DNA of 57,281 bases from Bacteroidales bacterium (GTDB taxonomy: Bacteria > Bacteroidota > Bacteroidia > Bacteroidales > UBA3663), in the NCBI GenBank assembly GCA_017449065.1, contig JAFSKF010000048.1, forward strand, positions 1-57,281, given 5' to 3'. The translations under genes and the position numbers were made by a program. Of this stretch, positions 7,198 through 15,498 are shown piece by piece. The notes under the pieces are model-generated. The model made no database searches. It saw only the letters and a list, made by a program, of their open reading frames with translations, and had not been told where the DNA came from. Numbering within the stretch: the first letter of the stretch is position 1; each line of letters starts with the position of its first letter.

Positions 7198-10170
7198 ATG
7201 CAAATCCAACAATTCAATCGTCTCAACCTGTTGTCAGGTTGGGCTTGTTTCGCGCTTGCGGCTGTCACCTATTGGCTGACCGTTGAGCCGAGTATCAGTT
7301 TCTGGGATTGCCCGGAGTATGTGGCTTGCGCTGCAAAGGGAGAAGTCGGACACCCGCCCGGAAATACTTTCTTCCTGTTGGCAGGACGGTTCTTTGCCAA
7401 CTTCGCAGGAAGTGATGTGACACAAATCGCACTTTGGATGAATCGTATGTCGGCTTTGTTCAGCGCAGGCACGATTCTCTTCCTTTTCTGGACCATTACC
7501 GCACTAACCGGACGCTTGGTGTGGGGCAAGGGAACAGAGATATCGCTCTCTGCTGCACAGGCACTTGTCGTTTTGGGTAGTGGCGTAGTGGGAGCCTTGG
7601 TTTATACTTGGTCCGATTCCTTCTGGTTTTCGGCAGTCGAAGCCGAAGTGTATGGCTTCTCTTCGTTTATGACTGCGCTAACCTTCTGGCTGATTCTGTA
7701 TTGGGAACGGCAGGCCGACGATGTCGCCGCCGACCGGTTCCTGATTCTGATTGCCTATATTGTCGGACTTTCCATTGGCGTGCATTTGCTGAATCTCTTA
7801 TGTCTGCCGGCTATCGTTCTGATTTATTACTTCCATCGTAGCCGGAAGGTGCGATTGTGGCAGATGGCAGGCATCGTTCTCCTTTCGTTCGTGCTTATTG
7901 GCCTGATTCTGTATGTGCTGATACCTGGTGTGGTTTGGCTGGCACAGAAGTTCGAGTTGTTGTTTGTCAATGGTTTCGGCTGGCGATACAATACGGGAGC
8001 TCTGGCCTGTTTCCTGCTGCTGTTCGCCATGCTTGTCGGAGCGATGTTGGTGCTCTGGCAGGGACACGTTCCGCAGCGGATGAACGGACGGTTGGCATTT
8101 AATCTGGTGACAATGCTGCTGATGTTGCTTATCGGCTATTCCACGTATGCACAAGTCCTGATCCGTTCGTCCGCCCAACTGCCCATGAACGAGAATACGC
8201 CCGATAATGTCTTTTCGTTGGCCCGTTACCTGAATCGTGAGCAGTACGGCAGCAGTCCGTTATTGTACGGACAGACTTTCGCGTCGGAAGTGATACGCGA
8301 TGCGTCTAAGGGGCAGGGAACACCGCTCTATGCCAAGGTGGTCAAGCTCGATGAATCCGAGCCGGACCGATACTACGAATTCGACCGGCAGCGGACTTAC
8401 GAATACGATTATAATATGTTCTTCCCGCGAATGTACAGCAACGCTTTTCCGGAACATATTCAGGGCTATAAGCAATGGAGCAACTTCAAGGGCAAGATGG
8501 TGCAAGTGCCGACAGCTCGGGGAGGAACGCGCAAGGTGCGTGTGCCCACCTTCGGCGAAAACCTGACCTATTTTTTCCGCTATCAGTTGGGACACATGTA
8601 TTGGCGCTATTTCTTCTGGAATTTTTGCGGCAGGCAGAGCGACCTCAAGTGTAACGGAGAAGCCGATCGCGGCAACTGGATTACGGGCATTCCGTTCATC
8701 GACGAATGGCTGGTGGGCAACCAGACCGATCTGCCGCGTTTCATCGCCGAAAACAAAGGACACAATGTCTATTATATGCTGCCGCTTCTGCTGGGTTTGC
8801 TCGGCATCGGCTGGCAATGGAGCAAGGGTCGGGAAGGCAAGCAGGGCTTTCTGGTGATACTGATGCTTTTCCTGATGACAGGTATGGCGATTGTCGTGTA
8901 TATTAACCAGCCTCCGTTCCAGCCGCGAGAGCGTGACTATTCTTTTGCGGGATCGTTCTATGCTTTTTCCATCTGGGTGGGAATGGGCGTTGCCGCCGTT
9001 GCTGCCTTGCTGAGGTGTGGGCTGAGGGTAAAGTCGCAGACGGGCAACCTATGCCTTGCGGTTCTTGCCTGTGTGCTTTGTCTGGGTGTACCTTTGCAGA
9101 TGGTGAGCCAGACATGGGACGATCACGACCGCTCGGACAGGTATCTGGCACACGATTTCGGACAGAATTATCTGGCTTCGCTCGATCCTGAAGGAATCAT
9201 CTTTACCAATGGCGATAACGACACCTTCCCGCTTTGGTATGCTATGGAGGTGGAAGGTTTCCGCACCGATACCCGGGCCTGCAATCTTTGCTATCTGCAG
9301 GTCGATTGGTACATCGACCAGATGAAGTCGCCCGCTTACGATTCGCCGGCTTTGCCCATTCCTTACCGTCGGGAGCAGTATGCCGGCAACAATCTGGCCT
9401 ATTCTTTGCTCAAGAAGCAGGAACTTACCTTGCCGGGCGACAGTATTTGTTCGACGATGCACATTTCGCTGGAGGGGAAGCAATATCTGCAACGGCATGA
9501 AATCATGCAGCTGGCGATGATCGACAGTATTGCCCGAACAGGTTGGAAACGCCCCATCTATTATGCGTGTTCTTCTGGTTCTGCGTTGGGCTTGCAGCCC
9601 TATTTGCGTACTGTCGGTTTAGCCTATCAGGTGGTGCCGTCTGGCGGAGGTCCGGATTCGGTGGATGTAGAACGTACTTTCGATTGCCTGATGAACCGAT
9701 TCAAGTGGGGCAACGCCAACAAGCCGGGCATCTATCTCGACGAAACCTGTCTTTCGATGTGCTATTGGCATCGGGTGGTGTTCAGTCGGCTCATCGACGC
9801 TTTGCTTCGGCAGGGTGATACGGAACGGGCTTTGCTGGTCACTCGGCGCTGTATGGAAGTCTTGCCTTCCTACAATATTCCCTACGATTATCCGTCGCTT
9901 ACGATGGTGCGTTGCCTGGGTGTTTGCGGCAAACAGGAGGAAGCCAATGGGATTTCGGCAGAGATCTTAGAGCAGACCACCGACTATCTGCATTGGGCGG
10001 CGGGACTTGACAAGCAGCGTCGGTGCTCTTGTACCAACGAAATCGGACGGAAACTGTCGCTCATGCAAAGCACGTTGCTTTTGCTCAACGAGCAGCAGCA
10101 AACTGCATTGTTCCAAACCTACTATCCGCTTTTCCAGCAATATTATGAACAATACCGACAAGTCAGGTAG
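7198..10170 (+). CDS. DUF2723-family membrane protein (TMEM260-like glycosyltransferase)
   Basis: This 990-residue protein has a hydrophobic N-terminal half of about ten or more helices and a soluble C-terminal part (about residues 640-990). The start of the family is clear: TVEPSISFWDCPEY (residues ~28-41) then GHPPGNTFF, with acidic D and E in the first extracytoplasmic loop as in GT-C glycosyltransferases. Bacterial members are called DUF2723; the human relative TMEM260 is reported as a protein O-mannosyltransferase. Role here: probably transfer of a lipid-linked sugar to exported proteins (inference). The C-terminal ~200 residues look like helical repeats. It has its own promoter and is followed by a strong hairpin. 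Confidence 0.88.
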   Translation: MQIQQFNRLNLLSGWACFALAAVTYWLTVEPSISFWDCPEYVACAAKGEVGHPPGNTFFLLAGRFFANFAGSDVTQIALWMNRMSALFSAGTILFLFWTITALTGRLVWGKGTEISLSAAQALVVLGSGVVGALVYTWSDSFWFSAVEAEVYGFSSFMTALTFWLILYWERQADDVAADRFLILIAYIVGLSIGVHLLNLLCLPAIVLIYYFHRSRKVRLWQMAGIVLLSFVLIGLILYVLIPGVVWLAQKFELLFVNGFGWRYNTGALACFLLLFAMLVGAMLVLWQGHVPQRMNGRLAFNLVTMLLMLLIGYSTYAQVLIRSSAQLPMNENTPDNVFSLARYLNREQYGSSPLLYGQTFASEVIRDASKGQGTPLYAKVVKLDESEPDRYYEFDRQRTYEYDYNMFFPRMYSNAFPEHIQGYKQWSNFKGKMVQVPTARGGTRKVRVPTFGENLTYFFRYQLGHMYWRYFFWNFCGRQSDLKCNGEADRGNWITGIPFIDEWLVGNQTDLPRFIAENKGHNVYYMLPLLLGLLGIGWQWSKGREGKQGFLVILMLFLMTGMAIVVYINQPPFQPRERDYSFAGSFYAFSIWVGMGVAAVAALLRCGLRVKSQTGNLCLAVLACVLCLGVPLQMVSQTWDDHDRSDRYLAHDFGQNYLASLDPEGIIFTNGDNDTFPLWYAMEVEGFRTDTRACNLCYLQVDWYIDQMKSPAYDSPALPIPYRREQYAGNNLAYSLLKKQELTLPGDSICSTMHISLEGKQYLQRHEIMQLAMIDSIARTGWKRPIYYACSSGSALGLQPYLRTVGLAYQVVPSGGGPDSVDVERTFDCLMNRFKWGNANKPGIYLDETCLSMCYWHRVVFSRLIDALLRQGDTERALLVTRRCMEVLPSYNIPYDYPSLTMVRCLGVCGKQEEANGISAEILEQTTDYLHWAAGLDKQRRCSCTNEIGRKLSLMQSTLLLLNEQQQTALFQTYYPLFQQYYEQYRQVR

Positions 10171-10195
10171 TTTCCCCGTTAGCGAATAAAAAGAA

Positions 10196-10250
10196 CGCCA
10201 AAATATTCCAGATTGTAGTCCTTGGTAGAACCTGCTGGAATATTTTGGCG
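10196..10250. terminator. Bidirectional terminator hairpin
   Basis: A perfect 16-base inverted repeat (CGCCAAAATATTCCAG at 10196-10211, its complement at 10235-10250) with a 23-base loop separates the convergent DUF2723 and rmlB genes. Confidence 0.7.
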
Positions 10251-10274
10251 CAATAGTTTTATTATGTATGCTGT

Positions 10275-11453
10275 TTATCTGTTAGCGTACATGCTTTCGT
10301 AATACTTTTCGTACTCGCCACTTGTGATGTTATCCATCCAAGCCTGATTCTCGAGATACCACTTCACGGTCTTCTCGATACCCTCTTCGAACTGGAGAGA
10401 AGGCTCCCAGCCGAGTTCCTTCTGGAGTTTGGTCGAGTCGATGGCATAGCGGGCATCGTGTCCGAGACGGTCGGTAACGTAGGTGATGAGATCGAGATCC
10501 TCGCCTTCCTTACGGCCCAATAGGCGATCGACGGTCTTAATAACCACCTTGATGATGTCGATGTTCTTCCACTCGTTGAAACCGCCGATATTGTAGGTTT
10601 CGGCAATCGTGCCCTTGTGGAAAATGAGGTCGATGGCACGGGCATGATCCTCAACAAACAGCCAGTCGCGTACATTTTCGCCCTTGCCGTAAACAGGCAA
10701 CGGCTTGCGGTGACGGATATTGTTGATGAAAAGAGGAATCAGCTTCTCGGGGAACTGGTAAGGACCGTAATTGTTCGAGCAGTTGGTCACGATGGTAGGC
10801 ATACCATAGGTGTCGTGGAAAGCACGGACAAAGTGATCCGAGCTGGCCTTTGAAGCCGAATATGGGGAATGGGGATTGTACTTGGTAGTCTCGTAGAAGA
10901 AATCCGTACCATAGGCCAGATGGTGCTCCGAACTTGAAGCGGTAGTGGTGAAAGGAGGCTTGATGCCTTCCGGCTTATCCATCTGCAAAGCGCCATACAC
11001 TTCGTCGGTCGAGATGTGATAGAAGCGCTTGCCCTCATACTTCTCAGGCAGCGACTCCCAATATAGCTTAGCGGCCTGCAAGAGGCTCAGCGTACCCATC
11101 ACATTGGTGCGTGCAAAAGTGAAAGGATCCTTGATGGAACGGTCAACGTGACTTTCGGCAGCCAAGTGGATGATGCCGTCGATGTGTTCGTCCTGCATCA
11201 GCTTGTAGAACGCATCGAAGTCGCAGATATCCATCTTCACGAACTTGTAGTTCGGTTTGCCCTCCACATCCTTCAGGTTCGCCAGATTGCCGGCATACGT
11301 GAGTTTGTCGAGGTTGATGATATTATAATCAGGATACTTATTTACAAAAAGACGCACCACATGTGAGCCGATAAAACCGGCACCGCCAGTTATAACAAGG
11401 GTTCTGGACCCCCTCTTTTCCCCCTTAAAGGGGGAGGATTCTGTTTTGCACAT
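10275..11453 (-). CDS. rmlB: dTDP-glucose 4,6-dehydratase
   Basis: This 392-residue extended short-chain dehydrogenase has the NAD motif TGGAGFIGSH near residue 22, HLAAESHVDRS, the substrate-activating triad STDEVYG, and the catalytic YSASK. It converts dTDP-glucose to dTDP-4-keto-6-deoxyglucose in deoxysugar (for example rhamnose) synthesis; rmlA lies upstream, but rmlC and rmlD are not in the window. The first ~17 residues (MCKTESSPFKGEKRG...) are not part of the family. They are read from the terminal repeat of the DUF559 unit, and no other ATG lies before the glycine motif. The gene overlaps the DUF559 ORF by 29 bases. Confidence 0.93.
   Translation of the reverse strand: MCKTESSPFKGEKRGSRTLVITGGAGFIGSHVVRLFVNKYPDYNIINLDKLTYAGNLANLKDVEGKPNYKFVKMDICDFDAFYKLMQDEHIDGIIHLAAESHVDRSIKDPFTFARTNVMGTLSLLQAAKLYWESLPEKYEGKRFYHISTDEVYGALQMDKPEGIKPPFTTTASSSEHHLAYGTDFFYETTKYNPHSPYSASKASSDHFVRAFHDTYGMPTIVTNCSNNYGPYQFPEKLIPLFINNIRHRKPLPVYGKGENVRDWLFVEDHARAIDLIFHKGTIAETYNIGGFNEWKNIDIIKVVIKTVDRLLGRKEGEDLDLITYVTDRLGHDARYAIDSTKLQKELGWEPSLQFEEGIEKTVKWYLENQAWMDNITSGEYEKYYESMYANR
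11420..11434. repeat. DUF559 unit terminal repeat, left copy
   Basis: CCCCCTTAAAGGGGG, a near-palindrome. Read on the minus strand it holds the last codons and the TAA of the DUF559 ORF, and in another frame codes for part of the RmlB N-terminal extension. Confidence 0.65.
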
Positions 11454-11853
11454 ATTGTTTAATGATATTTATTGAATTATCTGTATCAAAAAGAATTTGA
11501 TTGTTGGTAAATCTCAGTATTTTATAGCCCATCTGTTCTAACCACTCTTGACGGATTGCATCTTCTTCCTGCTGTTCCTCAGTAAAGTGATATTCTCCAT
11601 CAATCTCGACAATAAGCTTGCTGTTTCGAAAGAAGAAATCAACTATATATTTTCCTATTATATATTGTCTTCTACATTTCTCTCCTAATCCGTTTCCCTT
11701 GGCAATCTGCCAAAAGGCAGCCTCTGCCTCAGTCATGTTTTTCCGGTTTTCTTTGGCAAAATCTTTTGCAAGTTTATAGTCAAAAGGATCTGCCACTTGC
11801 CAACTGAATTGTTTCGGAGTTTTCAGAGAGAGGTTATTTCTTTCTTCTTCCAT
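11425..11853 (-). CDS. DUF559 (Vsr-like) endonuclease-domain protein
   Basis: This 142-residue protein of the DUF559 family is related to Vsr-type and PD-(D/E)xK nucleases. Visible motifs are a KNMTEAEAAFW helix (residues ~39-49), RRQYIIGKYIVDFFF with the motif Asp, and LIVEIDGEYH giving the ExD/E-type acidic residues near 82-86. It ends GYKILRFTNNQIL, typical of the family. No substrate is established for these proteins; a nuclease role in repeat mobility or DNA repair is inference. It lies between rmlA and rmlB in the same orientation, flanked by inverted C/G-run repeats, and overlaps the start of rmlB. Confidence 0.85.
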   Translation of the reverse strand: MEEERNNLSLKTPKQFSWQVADPFDYKLAKDFAKENRKNMTEAEAAFWQIAKGNGLGEKCRRQYIIGKYIVDFFFRNSKLIVEIDGEYHFTEEQQEEDAIRQEWLEQMGYKILRFTNNQILFDTDNSINIIKQYVQNRILPL

Positions 11854-11880
11854 ATTATATTTGGCCCAGTAGGATAAAGT

Positions 11881-11895
11881 CCCCCTTTAAGGGGG
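11881..11895. repeat. DUF559 unit terminal repeat, right copy
   Basis: CCCCCTTTAAGGGGG, the inverted partner of the copy at 11420-11434. The adjoining ATTTAGAGGG (11896-11905) contains the rmlA stop codon. Confidence 0.65.
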
Positions 11896-11897
11896 AT

Positions 11898-12800
11898 TTA
11901 GAGGGTCTTCCTTCCGTCTCTGTCGATTTCCTCAATTACCTTCAGCAGGTATTGGCCATACTGGTTCTTGATCATCGGCTGAGCAAGCTGGCGCATCTTA
12001 GCTTCATCGATCCAGCCCTGACGATAGGCGATACCCTCCAGACAAGCCACTTTGAGGCCTTGGCGCTTCTCAATGACCTCAATAAAGGTCGAAGCCTCCG
12101 AAAGAGAATCGTGGGTGCCCGTATCGAGCCAGGCAAACCCTCGTCCTAACGTCTGCACAAGCAGTTCCTTATCATCGAGGAACCATTGGTTGACAGTCGT
12201 GATTTCCAACTCGCCACGTGGAGAAGGCTTGATTTTCTTGGCTACATCCACCACCTTGTTCGGATAGAAATAAAGACCCACAACGGCATAGTTGCTTTTC
12301 GGGTGGGCAGGTTTCTCTTCGATGGAGAGACAGTTGCCCTGTTGGTCGAACTCTGCCACACCATAGCGCTCAGGATCGTTCACCCAGTAGCCGAAAACGG
12401 TAGCTTTCTGGTTTTCTTCTGCATCCTTTACCGCTTTTTTCAGCATACCCGTGAAGCCCACACCATGGAAGATGTTATCGCCCAACACCAGACAGACGCT
12501 GTCGTTGCCGATAAACTTCTCGCCAATCAGGAAGGCCTGAGCCAATCCATCAGGGGAAGGCTGTTCGGCATATTCGAAATGTACACCGTAATCCGATCCG
12601 TCGCCCAGCAGGCGCTTGAAGCCAGGCAGGTCGTAAGGCGTAGAGATAATCAGTATTTCGCGAATACCGGCAAGCATCAACACCGAAATAGGGTAATAAA
12701 CCATCGGCTTGTCGTAGATAGGGATGAGTTGTTTGCTAACACCTTTGGTGATGGGGTAGAGGCGGGTTCCGCTTCCGCCAGCAAGTACGATTCCTTTCAT
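11898..12800 (-). CDS. rmlA: Glucose-1-phosphate thymidylyltransferase
   Basis: This 300-residue protein starts at ATG 12800 (MKGIVLAGG); the frame is open further upstream, but those residues are not conserved and overlap the promoter. The nucleotidyltransferase signature [11 protein letters not shown] is at residues ~5-15, followed by [15 protein letters not shown]; the VLGDNIFHG motif carries the metal-binding Asp. It makes dTDP-glucose from dTTP and glucose-1-phosphate, feeding RmlB. The C-terminal GRKTL and stop are read at the edge of the DUF559 unit's terminal repeat. Confidence 0.95.
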   Translation of the reverse strand: MKGIVLAGGSGTRLYPITKGVSKQLIPIYDKPMVYYPISVLMLAGIREILIISTPYDLPGFKRLLGDGSDYGVHFEYAEQPSPDGLAQAFLIGEKFIGNDSVCLVLGDNIFHGVGFTGMLKKAVKDAEENQKATVFGYWVNDPERYGVAEFDQQGNCLSIEEKPAHPKSNYAVVGLYFYPNKVVDVAKKIKPSPRGELEITTVNQWFLDDKELLVQTLGRGFAWLDTGTHDSLSEASTFIEVIEKRQGLKVACLEGIAYRQGWIDEAKMRQLAQPMIKNQYGQYLLKVIEEIDRDGRKTL

Positions 12801-12871
12801 AAAAATGTTTATTTGTTTTGTACTGTCAACTGTTTCTTCAGAGTCGGGTTTGTTACTCTGCAATAGCGGCA

Positions 12872-12879
12872 CAAAAGTA
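12872..12879 (-). promoter_or_regulatory. -7 box (TACTTTTG) upstream of rmlA
   Basis: The match to TAnnTTTG on the minus strand gives a leader of about 65 bases. A TTG -33 element is not evident at the usual spacing. Confidence 0.45.
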
Positions 12880-12949
12880 GTAAAAAAAACGATTCATCGG
12901 TAAAAAACTCCGAAAATTTTAAGAAAAACAAGAATCAATGGGCTGAAAA

Positions 12950-12981
12950 TTTGTATTTTTGCTTAAAACTCATTACATTTG
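12950..12981 (+). promoter_or_regulatory. Promoter of the outer-membrane protein/ABC-F pair
   Basis: TTTG (12950-12953), a 20-base spacer and TACATTTG (12974-12981) lie about 50 bases before the ATG at 13032. Confidence 0.7.
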
Positions 12982-13031
12982 CACCGTAAAATGTATTTTT
13001 TTTAGTTTAATTCATTAAAATCGTTATTAAG

Positions 13032-13664
13032 ATGAAAAAAATCTTATTTTCTGTTCTTTTGACTTTAGGTCTGCTTTCTTCTGGTAGTGTAGTTTATGCT
13101 CAGAACAATCTGATTGACGCACTTCCTCCGTACAAATTAGGTGTAGTTGCCGGTATCAATGCTTCTTCGTTCTCGCATAGCGACTTCGATGGAAAGTTCG
13201 GCTTCCATGTGGGTGTAAATGCTTTGTTCGATGCTTCGGAACTCATTCAGAACAGCTATGTCCGCACACAGTTGCTCTTTCAGCGCAAGGGAGCCCGTGT
13301 GGATAATGATGTGAAGTTCCGCACTTGCTATCTGGAACTGCCGGTACGTTTCGGTTATGCCTATGCCCTGAACAACGACTGGACCTTCTTAGGCGAAACC
13401 GGTCCTTATTTTGCCTTAGGTTTGGGCGGACGTGTGCGTTGGGAAGATCTTAACGGCGATAAGCACGATGAAAAGTTCTTTACCAACGAGTATTTAGGTA
13501 ACGACGATCCTAACAACTTCGATATGGGTTGGGGATTGCATTTCGGAGCAATCTTCCAGCAGCATCATGAGCTCACTATCGGTTGGGATTGGGGCTTCAT
13601 CAACATGAACGATTCTTACGAGCAGAACCGTAACTTCATGGTTAGCTACGGTTACTACTTCTAA
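13032..13664 (+). CDS. Outer-membrane beta-barrel protein (PorT-like family)
   Basis: This 210-residue protein has a clear signal peptide (MKKILFSVLLTLGLLSSG...VYAQ, about 24 residues). The mature part alternates hydrophobic and polar residues as in an eight-strand barrel: LGVVAGINASSF at the first strand, YVRTQLLFQRKGA, CYLELPVRFGYAY, then a final strand ending SYGYYF with a terminal Phe. This pattern fits the PorT/OMP_b-brl_2 group, whose functions are mostly unknown. It is followed three bases later by the ABC-F gene, so one promoter probably serves both. Confidence 0.8.
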   Translation: MKKILFSVLLTLGLLSSGSVVYAQNNLIDALPPYKLGVVAGINASSFSHSDFDGKFGFHVGVNALFDASELIQNSYVRTQLLFQRKGARVDNDVKFRTCYLELPVRFGYAYALNNDWTFLGETGPYFALGLGGRVRWEDLNGDKHDEKFFTNEYLGNDDPNNFDMGWGLHFGAIFQQHHELTIGWDWGFINMNDSYEQNRNFMVSYGYYF

Positions 13665-13667
13665 ATC

Positions 13668-15452
13668 ATGGCAGCGCTACAGAGCTATCTGCAAGTTGAG
13701 GGTCTTACCAAGTCGTTCGGCGATTTAGTCTTGTTCGAGAATATCTCGTTGGGTATCAGCGAGGGCGATCGGGTAGGATTGATTGCCCGCAACGGATCGG
13801 GTAAGACCACCTTACTGAATATCATTGCAGGGAAGGAAAGATATGATGAGGGGTCGATTGTGTTTCGCAATGACCTCCGCATCGATTATCTCAGCCAGGA
13901 TCCGGCGTTCCGTCCGGGTGAGACCGTCGAACAGGTTTGCGGCGGCAATGCTGAGATGGTACATATCCTGACCAAACTCAAGGTGACCGACTTGCGGCAG
14001 CCTGTAGAACAGCTTTCCGGCGGACAGCGCAAGCGGCTGGCATTGGCCAAGGTGCTAACCGATTCGCCGCAGTTCCTGATGCTCGATGAGCCGACCAACC
14101 ACCTCGATCTGGAAATGGTGGAATGGCTGGAAGACTATTTGTCGCACACGAAAACCACGTTGCTGATGGTGACACACGACCGATACTTTCTCGACCACGT
14201 GTGTAACCGTATTGTAGAACTGGCCGACAAGACGCTCTATACCTATAAAGGTAACTATGCCTATTATCTGGAGAAAAGACAGGAGCGCATTTCGGCACAG
14301 AATGCTTTAGTGGAAAGAGCCAACAATCTGCTGCGAACGGAACTCGACTGGATGCGTCGGCAGCCGCAGGCACGCGGACACAAAAGCAGAAGCCGCATAG
14401 AGGCTTTCTACGAACTGGAAGAACGTGCCAAGCGCCGCCACGAACAGCAGGCAGTACGTCTGCAAATGAAGTCCAGCTATATCGGCAATAAGATTTTCGA
14501 GGCTCACCACGTTTCCAAGACATTCCCGAGTCGCACGCCAGGAGAACCGGAAAAGATTATTCTGAACGATTATAACTATACTTTTGCCCGTTACGAGAAA
14601 TTGGGAATCATCGGCTCGAACGGAGTCGGCAAGAGCACATATCTGAAGATGCTGCTCGGACAGGTGGCTCCGGATAGCGGACATTTCGATGTAGGCGAAA
14701 CGGTGCGTTTCGGTTATTACAGTCAGGAGGGCTTGCAGTTCGACGAATCGAAGAAAGTAATCGACATTGTTCGCGATATTGCCGAATATGTGCAGATGAG
14801 CGACGGCAGCCGGTTGAGTGCAACCCAGTTCTTGCAGAACTTCCTGTTCTCGCCCGAAAAGCAGTACAGTTTCGTTTATAAGCTGAGCGGCGGAGAACGA
14901 CGCCGGTTGTATCTCTGTACGATCCTGATGCGTTCGCCCAACTTCCTGATTCTCGACGAGCCGACCAACGATCTCGACATCGTGACGCTCAACGTGTTGG
15001 AAGAATATCTGCAGGACTTCGGCGGATGCGTGATTGTGGTCAGCCACGACCGCTATTTCATGGACAAGGTGGTCGATCACTTGCTGGTATTCAAGGGGCA
15101 AGGCGAATTGCAGGACTATCCCGGCAATTATTCCGATTGGCGGGAATGGAAACAGCTGAAAGAGCAGGAAGAGTCGGAACGGAAGTCTGGAACCGTTGCC
15201 GCAACGCCGTCCTCAGTAAAGATCAAGACGCCCAAAGCACCCAAACTGTCGTTCAAGGAAAAGCAGGAGTTTGCCGCTTTGGAAGAAGAACTGCCCCGAT
15301 TGGAAGCTCAGAAAGCGGAACTCGAAGCCTTGATGTCGAGCGGCACTTTGTCTGGCCCAGAAATCGTAGAGAAAGGAAAGCTGATGCAGCAGATCATCGA
15401 CGAAATCGACGAAAAGGAAATGCGTTGGCTCGAACTTTCGGAGAAAGCATAA
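13668..15452 (+). CDS. ABC-F family ATPase (Uup-like)
   Basis: This 594-residue soluble protein has two ATPase domains and no membrane segments. Domain 1 has Walker A ARNGSGKTT (residues 40-48), signature LSGGQRKRLAL and Walker B LMLDEPTNHLD. Domain 2 has GSNGVGKST, LSGGERRRLYL and LILDEPTNDLD. An Arg-rich linker lies between them, and a charged coiled-coil (~535-594) ends the protein as in Uup. ABC-F proteins act on ribosomes; Uup has also been tied to DNA handling. The exact subgroup is inferred from the C-terminal coiled coil. Confidence 0.9.
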   Translation: MAALQSYLQVEGLTKSFGDLVLFENISLGISEGDRVGLIARNGSGKTTLLNIIAGKERYDEGSIVFRNDLRIDYLSQDPAFRPGETVEQVCGGNAEMVHILTKLKVTDLRQPVEQLSGGQRKRLALAKVLTDSPQFLMLDEPTNHLDLEMVEWLEDYLSHTKTTLLMVTHDRYFLDHVCNRIVELADKTLYTYKGNYAYYLEKRQERISAQNALVERANNLLRTELDWMRRQPQARGHKSRSRIEAFYELEERAKRRHEQQAVRLQMKSSYIGNKIFEAHHVSKTFPSRTPGEPEKIILNDYNYTFARYEKLGIIGSNGVGKSTYLKMLLGQVAPDSGHFDVGETVRFGYYSQEGLQFDESKKVIDIVRDIAEYVQMSDGSRLSATQFLQNFLFSPEKQYSFVYKLSGGERRRLYLCTILMRSPNFLILDEPTNDLDIVTLNVLEEYLQDFGGCVIVVSHDRYFMDKVVDHLLVFKGQGELQDYPGNYSDWREWKQLKEQEESERKSGTVAATPSSVKIKTPKAPKLSFKEKQEFAALEEELPRLEAQKAELEALMSSGTLSGPEIVEKGKLMQQIIDEIDEKEMRWLELSEKA

Positions 15453-15498
15453 TTCATTCACCCTTCACCCCCATTCACCCCATAATAACAACAATCCC

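Larger units (their letters stand above)
11409..11905 (-). mobile_element. DUF559 unit with terminal inverted repeats inside rmlA-rmlB
   Basis: The unit is bounded by near-identical inverted ends: CCCCCTTAAAGGGGG at 11420-11434 and CCCCCTTTAAGGGGG at 11881-11895. Each is followed outward by an A/T-run and AGAGGG. It contains one gene (DUF559) and lies between rmlA and rmlB. The rmlA stop (11898-11900), the DUF559 stop (11425-11427) and the rmlB start (11451-11453) all fall in or beside the repeats. From memory, DUF559 genes with such C/G-run repeats recur across Bacteroidetes genomes. No transposase is present, so how it moves is unknown. Confidence 0.55.

Noticed and set aside
15453..15498. 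TTCACCC repeats as a CRISPR-like or regulatory array
   Set aside because: Only three short irregular copies within 46 bases and no spacers; more likely simple sequence.
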